A stretch of 64,000 nucleotides of DNA, taken from NCBI RefSeq assembly GCF_001281385.1, contig NZ_CP006911.1:682001-746000 (forward strand), given 5' to 3'. Shown here one piece after another: positions 57,147 through 64,000 of this stretch. A program made the translations under genes and the position numbers. The notes under the pieces are model-generated. The model did no database searches and had not been told where the DNA came from. It was given only the letters and a program-made list of their open reading frames with translations. Positions within the stretch are counted from its first letter, which is position 1. Each line of letters starts with the position of its first letter. The stretch is from Candidatus Pseudothioglobus singularis PS1. Its GTDB lineage: Bacteria; Pseudomonadota; Gammaproteobacteria; PS1; Pseudothioglobaceae.

Positions 57147-57868
57147 TATGAAGCTCCTTTTGAAAATGAACCTGGAAGAGCCGTTCTTCTGTCTATTTGT
57201 TGCATCAAAGCCATAACAGTAAATGTAACAAGAGAATAAATAATGGTTGCAGCAGTAAAAGCTTCAAAACCTTGGAAAGTGTATTCTTCAATTTGACGAG
57301 TCATCGCCGTTAGTTCAATCACCCCAATTGTAAGAGCTAAAGATGAGTTTTTAAATATTGTGAGAAATTCACTTGTTAATGGCGGAAGAATTATTCTATA
57401 TGCGTTTGGGAGCAATACATATTTGTAGACTTGTACTTCAGTCATACCAATTGCACGGCCAGCTTGCCGTTGATCCTCCCCAACAGCATTTATTCCAGAA
57501 CGAACTTGTTCGCAAACCCTTGATGCAGTATAAAGTCCAATTGAAATAATAGCAGTCGTTAATGCTGGATAAGGCATATCTCTTTTTACCCATCTCGACC
57601 AATCATCTGTGAGAAGTTCAGGGAAAACAAAATACCAAAGAAAAATTTGTACTAAAAGAGGTATATTGCGAAAAAGTTCAACATAACAGGTGGCGATTAA
57701 TCTTAATGATTTTTTACTAGAAGTGCGAAATATTCCTAAAATTGAGCCAAGGGAAAAAGCAATAATCCAAGCCAAGATTGATATTAGGATGGTCCAGCCT
57801 AATGCAGAGATCATCCATCCTAGATATGGATCTCGAAACAAAATGCCCCAATCCCAATTGTAGTTCAT
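57146..57868 (-). CDS. gltJ: Glutamate/aspartate ABC transporter permease GltJ
   Basis: 240-residue permease. Seen: the YNWDWGILFRDPYLGWMISA opening typical of GltJ, ELFRNIPLLVQIFLWYFVFP, the EAA loop QRQAGRAIGMTEVQVYKYVL, and PPLTSEFLTIFKNSSLALTI. First permease after the binding protein; separated from gltI by a 76-nt gap with a hairpin. Confidence 0.9.
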   Translation of the reverse strand: MNYNWDWGILFRDPYLGWMISALGWTILISILAWIIAFSLGSILGIFRTSSKKSLRLIATCYVELFRNIPLLVQIFLWYFVFPELLTDDWSRWVKRDMPYPALTTAIISIGLYTASRVCEQVRSGINAVGEDQRQAGRAIGMTEVQVYKYVLLPNAYRIILPPLTSEFLTIFKNSSLALTIGVIELTAMTRQIEEYTFQGFEAFTAATIIYSLVTFTVMALMQQIDRRTALPGSFSKGAS

Positions 57869-57892
57869 ACCTATCCTCAGTTCTTAATATGA

Positions 57893-57918
57893 CAAGGCGT
57901 GTGAAAACACACGCCTTG
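57893..57918. terminator. Hairpin between gltI and gltJ
   Basis: Perfect 11-bp stem CAAGGCGTGTG/CACACGCCTTG with an AAAA loop (plus-strand reading). The U-run is on the plus strand only; on the transcribed minus strand none follows. It therefore probably protects the gltI 3' end or causes partial termination, giving more binding protein than permease. Confidence 0.65.
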
Positions 57919-57944
57919 TTTTTTGTTACTTTTAAAAGTTTAAA

Positions 57945-58829
57945 TTAATTTGGCAATGCTTGAACTTGGAATGCAACACGCAATGTTGAAGACATTGGCA
58001 TATTGATCGAAGTTGGTCCTGGTTCGAACCATTTTGCATAAATTTCAGCCATTTCACCTGATCTCATTAAACCAGCAATTGTCGCACGACCTAATCGTTC
58101 AAAAGTTGAATCATTGCGTTGAACCATTAAAGCATACGGGTCAAACGATAGAAAGCGACCAGTAACTTGATAGTTTGAAGGATTGTCAGATTTAGAAATC
58201 AAACCATACAAAAGTACATCGTCTGATCCATAAGCATCAATACGGTCTGTTTTAAGAGCTAACCAGCCTTGACTGTGATCTTTAACTGTTACGACTTTAA
58301 TGTCTAAACCACCAGCAGCAATTGCTGCCTTTATGGCTTTTTCATTTGTAGTGCCAGCTGACATACCAATAACCATTCCATTCATATCCTCAAGTTCACT
58401 GATACCAGATCCAACTTTTGAGGCAATTTTTGTGCCTGTGATAAATGTAGTAGGCAAATACTCAACTTGTTTTTGACGAGTCAAGTTGTTTGTAGTAGAG
58501 CCACACTCCATATCAATAGTTCCATTTGCTATTAAAGGTATACGTGTTTGACCAGTAACTGGAACATAGTTAATGTCTAAACTGCTGACTCCAAGTTGTT
58601 CTTTAATTGCATCAACAATTTTATGGCAAAGGTCTATCGAATAACCCTCAGGTTCATTATTAGCACCAATGTAAGAAAATGGAATTGAGGTTTCACGATG
58701 TCCAATATTGACCACACCACTATCTTGAATACGTTTAAGAGTGGGACTATCTCCAGCATCAGCAATTGCAGGCACTGAAAAAGTAAGTGCAGAAATAAAT
58801 GCTGCAATGAATATCATTTGTTTTTTCAT
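57945..58829 (-). CDS. gltI: Periplasmic glutamate/aspartate-binding protein GltI
   Basis: 294-residue family-3 binding protein with signal peptide MKKQMIFIAAFISALTFSVP and a cut near AIA. Segments follow E. coli GltI: VNIGHRETSIPFSYIGANNE, IPLIANGTIDMECGSTTNNL, TRQKQVEYLPTTFITGTKI, VTVKDHSQGWLALKTDRIDA. AGGAG precedes the ATG. First gene of gltIJKL, with a complex palindromic site upstream. Confidence 0.93.
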   Translation of the reverse strand: MKKQMIFIAAFISALTFSVPAIADAGDSPTLKRIQDSGVVNIGHRETSIPFSYIGANNEPEGYSIDLCHKIVDAIKEQLGVSSLDINYVPVTGQTRIPLIANGTIDMECGSTTNNLTRQKQVEYLPTTFITGTKIASKVGSGISELEDMNGMVIGMSAGTTNEKAIKAAIAAGGLDIKVVTVKDHSQGWLALKTDRIDAYGSDDVLLYGLISKSDNPSNYQVTGRFLSFDPYALMVQRNDSTFERLGRATIAGLMRSGEMAEIYAKWFEPGPTSINMPMSSTLRVAFQVQALPN

Positions 58830-58854
58830 TTTTAAAACTCCTATTAGTTAATAT

Positions 58855-58889
58855 TGTACTTTTGATTAATCAAAATTGTTAAAAGTACA
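58855..58889. promoter_or_regulatory. Nested palindromes upstream of gltI (candidate operator)
   Basis: TGTACTTTT (58855-58863) and AAAAGTACA (58881-58889) are perfect 9-bp inverted arms. Inside lies a 16-bp palindrome TTTTGATTAATCAAAA (58860-58875), overlapping the left arm. The region is 26-60 nt upstream of the gltI ATG. A TTGATA ... TAACAAT promoter-like pair lies just upstream on the minus strand. A dimeric regulator of the glt operon is the simplest reading. Confidence 0.55.
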
Positions 58890-58961
58890 TTCTTAGTATA
58901 TCAATATATTTACTCAATTGAATTAAAAAATAGATTTAAGTGATTTATTCTAAAAATTAAC

Positions 58962-58982
58962 GGAAGTTAAGTTAAAACTTCC
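58962..58982 (-). terminator. Terminator of the rodA-dacA unit
   Basis: 7-bp stem GGAAGTT/AACTTCC with a 7-nt loop, followed on the minus strand by GTTAATTTTT. It lies 50 nt after the dacA stop and before the gltI promoter region. Confidence 0.65.
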
Positions 58983-59032
58983 AGTAATTTTCTCGACTGT
59001 AGGATTTGGTTAGTATTTTTAAGATATAAATA

Positions 59033-60175
59033 CTACCTAAACATAAGTTTCACAGTATCGATCATTTTTGATACAAAGCCAGCTTCATTAGCATCTTCTA
59101 AAGCTATAAGAGGAAGCGTAGCGATATCTTCATCATTAAAGCTAATAGAAAGGGTTCCAACTTGATCACCCTTGTTAATTGGGGCGATTAAGTCGCCTTC
59201 AAGGTTGATTGTTTGGGTTGTATATTTAAATTGATTTCGTGGCAATGTTAAGTAGCTAGAGTCAGCCATACCCACTTTAATGTTTCCTATTTTGGATTTA
59301 TAAACAGGAACCTGATGAGATATGTCATTTACTGATTGCGTTTCAAAGAAGCGAAAACCATAGTCAAGCAGCTTCTCAGTTTCAGCTGTTCTGATGGCAG
59401 GGCTTGCAGAGCCTAGTACAACTGAAATAAGCCTCATATCGACGCGATTTGCACTGGTAACAAGACAGTATCCCGCCTTCTCAGTCCAGCCCGTTTTTAA
59501 ACCATCGACGGTACTGTCCGTGAACAATAACTTGTTGCGGTTAATTTGTTTAATGTTGTTATAGGTGAATTCTTTTTGGCCATACCATTCATAAAAATCA
59601 GGGAATTCTTTAATGATTGCTGAAGATAAGAGGGCCATATCCTTAGCTGTTGTATACTGGTCTTTGTGAGGTAAACCTGAGGAATTTTCAAAGCGCGAGT
59701 CTGTCATGCCAATTTCTTGAGCATAATCATTCATAAATAAAACAAAGGTGCCCTCAGAGCCAGCTACATGCTCTGCGAGAGCAACTGAGGCGTCGTTGCC
59801 TGATTGAATAATCATACCCATAAGCAGGTCTTCAAGCTTGATCATTTTACCGACTTCAATAAAGCTTCTTGAGCCCCCCGTTTTCCATGCTTTTTCACTT
59901 ATCTTGACCTCATCATCAAGAGAAATAAAGTCTTCTTTTATTCGTTTGAAGATTACATAAGAGGTCATTATTTTAGTCAAACTGGCAGGAGATCTTCTTT
60001 CATTTTCATTTTCACCCGCAAGAATTTTGCCAGAGTTATGATCCATCAAAACATAAGACTTAGCTGCGATTGGAGGGGAGTCAGGAATGTAAAAACGGGG
60101 CTCCTCGGCAATGACATTTGAAAATATTAATATTAAAAAGAAAGATTTTAAAAATGTGAAGATATTTGATTTCAT
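59033..60175 (-). CDS. dacA: D-alanyl-D-alanine carboxypeptidase (PBP5/6 family)
   Basis: 380-residue low-molecular-mass penicillin-binding protein trimming the terminal D-Ala of peptidoglycan peptides. Signal peptide at 1-23. Catalytic motifs: SLTK at 65-68, SGN at 125-127 and KTG at 227-229. A C-terminal beta domain and a terminal amphipathic segment (MIDTVKLMFR) for membrane attachment follow. Length fits PBP5 (about 380-400). It lies 83 nt downstream of rodA; rlpA and mltB, often between them, are absent. Confidence 0.94.
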   Translation of the reverse strand: MKSNIFTFLKSFFLILIFSNVIAEEPRFYIPDSPPIAAKSYVLMDHNSGKILAGENENERRSPASLTKIMTSYVIFKRIKEDFISLDDEVKISEKAWKTGGSRSFIEVGKMIKLEDLLMGMIIQSGNDASVALAEHVAGSEGTFVLFMNDYAQEIGMTDSRFENSSGLPHKDQYTTAKDMALLSSAIIKEFPDFYEWYGQKEFTYNNIKQINRNKLLFTDSTVDGLKTGWTEKAGYCLVTSANRVDMRLISVVLGSASPAIRTAETEKLLDYGFRFFETQSVNDISHQVPVYKSKIGNIKVGMADSSYLTLPRNQFKYTTQTINLEGDLIAPINKGDQVGTLSISFNDEDIATLPLIALEDANEAGFVSKMIDTVKLMFR

Positions 60176-60258
60176 GAGATTGTATTTGCCCAGTATTTGA
60201 TTGATTGAAGAGGTTAACTAATTTAAGTAATTGTATTCAACAATTTGATTATAACGAG

Positions 60259-61395
60259 TTACTGTAAATATCTTGGACTTTTATGTTTATGAATCGACAT
60301 AATAATTCCAAAACTCGCCATAAGAGTAATCAAAGATGAGCCGCCATAGCTCACTAAAGGTAATGGAACTCCAACAACAGGTAAGAGGCCAGATACCATA
60401 CCTATATTCACAAAAATATAGGTAAAAAATACGAAGGTCAGGCTCGCCCCGAGAAGTCTGGAGAAGTTGTCTTCGCAGCTAAGAGATAAACTCATGCATC
60501 GGTAAATAATAAGCGCATAGATTAGGATCAATAATATGAACCCTAGGAACCCAAGTTCTTCGGCTAAAACAGAGAAAATAAAGTCGGTGGACTGTTCAGG
60601 TACAAAATCAAGTTGAGACTGAGAGCCCCTCACAATTCCTTTACCTGTAAAGCCGCCTGAGCCAATAGCAATTTTTGATTGAATGATGTGATAACCCGAT
60701 CCAAGTGGATCTGATTCAGGATTAAACAGAGTGAGAATTCTTCTTTTTTGATAAGCAATCAACAGGTAATTCCACGCAAAATAGAGTGACCCTGTAAGAG
60801 CGCTTGATAAAATAACGAGGTTGAGCCAAATATTTTTAACTAGCATCACTCTAAACCCAGAGAAGAATAATACATACACCCCTGAAGCGCCAATTAATAA
60901 AGAGGTTCCAAGGTCAGGCTGTCTTGCAATCAATAGCACAACAGTTACGATTGTTATGAATGAAATAATGACTGGGAATGCCCTTGGAGGCAGCGTTTTT
61001 TCACTCAGTATCGCTGCAATAGTCATTGGAACAATAATCTTCATTAGCTCAGAGGGTTGAAACCGAACAAATCCAAGGTCGAGCCAGCGCTGGGCGCCAC
61101 CTCCTGAGCTTCCAAAAAATAGAACAAGTATTAGTAGAAAAATGCCCAAAAGCATTAATATGGGAGCAAACCTTAGCATGATGATAGGCGGAATTTGAGC
61201 AATTACAAGCATTACAGAGGTGGCAAGGCCAAGATGGACCATCTGCCTATAGACAAGGCTTAGAGAGCCTCCCGAGCTACTATATAGTATCAATAACCCA
61301 AAAGATGATAGAAGTATAAGAAGAATAAGAAGAGGCGTGTCAATTTTGAAGAATTTATAAAAGATGACTAACTTTTTTAATAAAAAAGCAATCAT
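60259..61395 (-). CDS. rodA: Rod shape-determining peptidoglycan polymerase RodA
   Basis: 378-residue SEDS-family glycosyltransferase of the elongasome. Seen: LLILYSSSGGSLSLVYRQMV, RWLDLGFVRFQPSELMKIIV, ARQPDLGTSLLIGASGVYVL, QSKIAIGSGGFTGKGIVRGS with QLDFVPEQSTDFIFSVLAEE, and PLPLVSYGGSSLITLMASFG. About ten transmembrane helices. The start overlaps the stop of the Mth938-like gene by 4 nt. mrdA (PBP2), the usual partner upstream, is not adjacent. Confidence 0.95.
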   Translation of the reverse strand: MIAFLLKKLVIFYKFFKIDTPLLILLILLSSFGLLILYSSSGGSLSLVYRQMVHLGLATSVMLVIAQIPPIIMLRFAPILMLLGIFLLILVLFFGSSGGGAQRWLDLGFVRFQPSELMKIIVPMTIAAILSEKTLPPRAFPVIISFITIVTVVLLIARQPDLGTSLLIGASGVYVLFFSGFRVMLVKNIWLNLVILSSALTGSLYFAWNYLLIAYQKRRILTLFNPESDPLGSGYHIIQSKIAIGSGGFTGKGIVRGSQSQLDFVPEQSTDFIFSVLAEELGFLGFILLILIYALIIYRCMSLSLSCEDNFSRLLGASLTFVFFTYIFVNIGMVSGLLPVVGVPLPLVSYGGSSLITLMASFGIIMSIHKHKSPRYLQ

Positions 61396-61754
61396 AAAAG
61401 CAATAAACCAACTTTCCTAAGATCTCCTAAGAGCAGGTTGAAGCTTGAACATGCCGATGAATTATTCATGCATTCAACACCAAGGCCAAATTCAGAGAGT
61501 TCAATTTGCTGCTTAGGAGAGAGAAATTTTGGCGAATTTCCTGTACCAATAATTAATAGATCAATGGGGTCTTTTACAACTAGTGGAAATAAAAATTCTA
61601 TTCCTATATCCCCTAAATTTTTGATTGAAACTTCACTAGCTTTATTAGCTGAAACAAAGCACGGCCTATTTAATTTGGAATGTGAGATTGTTATTGAGGA
61701 TTCGTCAACTGAAATAATGGTATTTGTATTCGCGTTTTGCTGAGTGAATTCCAT
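61392..61754 (-). CDS. Mth938-like (DUF498/NDUFAF3-type) protein
   Basis: 120-residue single-domain protein of the Mth938/NDUFAF3 fold. Seen: ISIKNLGDIGIEFLFPLVV and KDPIDLLIIGTGNSPKFLSP, then KQQIELSEFGLGVECMNNSS AC. The family is conserved in proteobacteria with unclear function; the mitochondrial homologue aids complex I assembly. Interestingly, the first gene of this window (midA) belongs to the family of its mitochondrial partner NDUFAF7, though they are 60 kb apart. It overlaps rodA by 4 nt and is divergent from gltX. Confidence 0.8.
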   Translation of the reverse strand: MEFTQQNANTNTIISVDESSITISHSKLNRPCFVSANKASEVSIKNLGDIGIEFLFPLVVKDPIDLLIIGTGNSPKFLSPKQQIELSEFGLGVECMNNSSACSSFNLLLGDLRKVGLLLL

Positions 61755-61902
61755 TAATTTGCAAGTATATTTGGGTGTTGGAGGAATATTATAACAGTGT
61801 AAAATTAACTTAACATTTTGATTTGTTTGAAGGGATCAATAACAATCAATTTATTTTTATAATGTTCAAAAGCTACTTCTATTGTTTTTTAAAGAGTAAT
61901 TA

Positions 61903-63288
61903 ATGAAATCGAGATTTGCACCTTCACCAACAGGTTATTTGCATATTGGCGGCGCCAGAACTGCTCTTTTTGCATGGCTTTGGGCTAAAAAAACAAGCAG
62001 TAAGTTCTTACTGAGAATAGAAGATACTGATCAAGAGCGATCAACTCAGACTTCTGTAGACGCCATTTTAGATGGAATGGAGTGGCTGGGTCTTGACTAT
62101 GACGAAGGCCCAATCTATCAAAGTGATAGAACTGAGCGCTACAATGAGGTCATTAACGAACTCCTTTCAAATGGCAAGGCCTATTATTGTGATTGCTCTA
62201 AAGAGCGTTTGGAAAAGATGAGAGAAAATCAGATTGCCAAAAAGGAGAAGCCTAAATACGATGGATGTTGCCGAGATAAAGCCCTAAAGAATGGCGTCAT
62301 TCGATTTCTTAACCCTGACGATGGATTAGTAGTATTTCATGATTTTGTAAAGGGTGAGGTGAGAATTTCAAATTCTGAGTTAGACGATTTAATAATCTCA
62401 AGGACAGATGGCTCTCCAACCTATAATTTAACTGTTGTGGTTGATGATCATGACATGGAAATTGACTGCGTAATAAGGGGCGATGATCATATCAATAATA
62501 CTCCTAAACAGATTAATCTTTATAAAGCTATGGGATGGCCTTTGCCCGAGTTTGCCCACGTTCCAATGATCCTTGGCTCAGATGGCTCTCGTTTATCAAA
62601 AAGACATGGAGCACTTAACCTTCTTGCATATAGGGATGAAGGCTTTTTACCTGAAGCGTTATTAAATTATATTGTGAGGCTTGGCTGGTCAAACGGAGAC
62701 CAAGAAATTTTTTCAGTAGAAGAGATGATTGATCTTTTTGAACTAAAAAATATAAATAATTCTCCAGCTAGCTTCAATCAAGAAAAATTAGAGTGGATTA
62801 ATCAGTCCTATATTAAGTCCACTGAAATCAATAATCTGGTTGAAAATCTTAAATGGCATCTCAATAATTTAAATATTAATCTAGATAATGGCCCTAATAT
62901 TTATGAGTTGGCTGAGTCTCTAAGAGAAAGGTCAGGGTCACTAGTTGATATGGCACAGAGCTGCGTCATGTTTTATTGTGATTTTGATGCGTTTGATTCA
63001 GTTCAGGCAAATAAGGTATTCAATACTAATTCTAAGCCAATTTTAGAGGATCTAGTTGCCAATCTCAATTCAATTAATAGCTGGACTGCTGAGAACATTC
63101 ATTCAGTAATAAAGATTATTTGTGAAGGGCATGATATAGGTTTTGGTAAGGTTGGTCAGCCTTTCAGGTTGGCACTAACTGGTAATGGTAAGTCTGGAAG
63201 TATTGATATAAGCGCTCAATTTGTTGGCAAAGAAAGAACCTTGGCCAGATTAGAAAAAGCTATTGATTGGATTAATAGCAATAGTTAG
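61903..63288 (+). CDS. gltX: Glutamyl-tRNA synthetase
   Basis: 461-residue class Ib synthetase. Seen: RFAPSPTGYLHIGGARTALF (HIGH variant) at the N-terminus, a zinc-type cysteine module CDCSKERLEKMRENQIAKKE with a later CC pair, GDDHINNTPKQINLY, and the KMSKS variant GSRLSKRHGALN near 240. The C-terminal domain has full length (family about 465-475). It is likely discriminating, but GlnRS or GatCAB genes needed to judge this are not in the window. A TATAAT occurs at about 61856. Confidence 0.95.
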   Translation: MKSRFAPSPTGYLHIGGARTALFAWLWAKKTSSKFLLRIEDTDQERSTQTSVDAILDGMEWLGLDYDEGPIYQSDRTERYNEVINELLSNGKAYYCDCSKERLEKMRENQIAKKEKPKYDGCCRDKALKNGVIRFLNPDDGLVVFHDFVKGEVRISNSELDDLIISRTDGSPTYNLTVVVDDHDMEIDCVIRGDDHINNTPKQINLYKAMGWPLPEFAHVPMILGSDGSRLSKRHGALNLLAYRDEGFLPEALLNYIVRLGWSNGDQEIFSVEEMIDLFELKNINNSPASFNQEKLEWINQSYIKSTEINNLVENLKWHLNNLNINLDNGPNIYELAESLRERSGSLVDMAQSCVMFYCDFDAFDSVQANKVFNTNSKPILEDLVANLNSINSWTAENIHSVIKIICEGHDIGFGKVGQPFRLALTGNGKSGSIDISAQFVGKERTLARLEKAIDWINSNS

Positions 63289-63315
63289 AAAATACTATTT
63301 CATATAAAAGAGTAA

Positions 63316-64000
63316 ATGCTTTCAAACTTCTTTCAAATCTTTCTATTGGTCTCGCCAGTCTTCCTTTTAATTATCCTTGGCAATTTTCTGAGAAGGATTA
63401 AAGTACCTGATGTATCTTTTTGGGAGATTAACGATAAGTTATGTTATTGGGTTCTCATTCCGGCATTATTATTCCACTATATATCTCAAATTAATTTATC
63501 TTCCGAAATGCTTTATAGCTATTCTATAATCATTTATGTAGGATTTTTTATTGCAATATTGACTGTTCTTATTCTAGGCAAATTGCTTGGATACCCTCCA
63601 GAAAGATGGACATCAATACTTCAAGGAGCAGTCAGACAAAATGCTTTTATTGCTTTAGCAATTACTGGAAGTCTTTTTGGAGATGAAGGTTTAAAAATAG
63701 CCTCAATATTTATGCTTATCTATGTTCCTAGCATTAATATTATTATAGTAACAACTATGGTAATGAATTTTGGCCAATCAAAAAAAAATACATCAAATAA
63801 TGAATTTAAAACTGTATTTGTCGAGTTAAGCAAAAATCCTTTTATCCTTTCAATGATTGCAGGTCTAATATTTTCAATAATTCAATCAGAAAAATTAAAA
63901 GTAATTATCGATACTTCTGGTTTGCTTGGTTCTGCAGCTCTTCCAATAATGTTATTAACTATTGGCGCTAAGATTAAGGTACGTGATTTGGCTTTAACTA
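63316..64000 (+). CDS. AEC-family (auxin efflux carrier-like) transporter, 3' end outside window
   Basis: First 228 codons of a membrane protein starting at ATG 63316 and running off the window end. Seen: a hydrophobic first segment FQIFLLVSPVFLLIILGNFL, then LRRIKVPDVSFWEINDKLCYW, VRQNAFIALAITGSLFGDEG, FILSMIAGLIFSIIQ and GSAALPIMLLTIGAKIKV. This is the AEC (PF03547) pattern of about ten helices, total usually 300-320 residues. Substrate probably a small organic acid or amino acid; not deducible. It follows gltX by 27 nt. Confidence 0.85.
   Translation, partial: MLSNFFQIFLLVSPVFLLIILGNFLRRIKVPDVSFWEINDKLCYWVLIPALLFHYISQINLSSEMLYSYSIIIYVGFFIAILTVLILGKLLGYPPERWTSILQGAVRQNAFIALAITGSLFGDEGLKIASIFMLIYVPSINIIIVTTMVMNFGQSKKNTSNNEFKTVFVELSKNPFILSMIAGLIFSIIQSEKLKVIIDTSGLLGSAALPIMLLTIGAKIKVRDLALT

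Overview
The window is a gene-dense, AT-rich (roughly one third G+C by eye) bacterial chromosome segment. The gene families point to a marine gammaproteobacterium: short-form HPF, SlyX, RoxA/YcfD, DusA, PepN, a HolD-like protein, the ffs-dnaX-ybaB-recR block and a rodA-dacA neighbourhood. A DMSP demethylase (DmdA), a YdcSTUV/PatD polyamine-type module, an ectoine-type (Ehu-like) ABC transporter and a gltIJKL transporter suggest a heterotroph living on dissolved organic nitrogen and sulfur. Membership of the SUP05/Arctic96BD-19 ('Thioglobus'-like) group is my guess from gene content; no rRNA gene is present to test it. I see no tRNA, rRNA, CRISPR array, insertion sequence, prophage or replication origin.

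Layout. 1-8.0 kb (+): tightly packed housekeeping run midA-uppP-pepN-pncC-dusA-ftsA-lpxC, with ftsZ missing from its usual place. 8.1-15 kb (+): ilvB-ilvH-ilvC-pssA, then a leucine-rich leader peptide and leuA-holD-like-queH. 15-17.4 kb (-): argD-argF preceded by a tiny separate unit with its own terminator. 17.4-21.6 kb (+): hpf, mgtE, a DUF2007 protein, two LysE/RhtB exporters around a VOC protein, and a GNAT acetyltransferase. 21.6-35.8 kb: an accessory catabolic and uptake region (Ehu-like transporter, Lrp regulator, molybdenum S/N-oxide reductase-family enzyme, PatD, YdcSTUV, HxlR, MDR oxidoreductase, DmdA). 35.9-41.8 kb: algC, aceE, hopJ-like, MFS, slyX. 41.8-49.3 kb: pnp, roxA, a BesD-like oxygenase with a methyltransferase, a DUF6172 protein, guaB, an SH3 protein. 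49.4-61.8 kb (-): valS, recR, ybaB, dnaX, SRP RNA, dat, gltLKJI, dacA, rodA and an Mth938-like gene. 61.9-64 kb (+): gltX and the start of an AEC transporter.

How it works together. The ilv and leu genes make branched-chain amino acids, and leuA is probably controlled by translation of its leader. The 21.6-33.1 kb region looks like one nitrogen-acquisition locus. It imports a putrescine-like polyamine (YdcSTUV) and a compatible-solute or amino-acid-like compound (Ehu-like). It oxidises the polyamine-derived aldehyde (PatD) and encodes a BisC-type molybdoenzyme. The Ehu-like ATPase gene sits at the end of the ydc operon, separated from its permeases by an Lrp-type regulator. Most notable non-coding signals: a nine-A tract in dnaX exactly where a gamma-subunit truncation would be expected, the leu leader, a strong terminator after the ehuB-like gene, and several inverted repeats in regulatory gaps. 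The only gene-free stretch over 300 bases, 17057-17382, holds a terminator, a 26-codon candidate ORF with its own -10 box, and the hpf upstream region.
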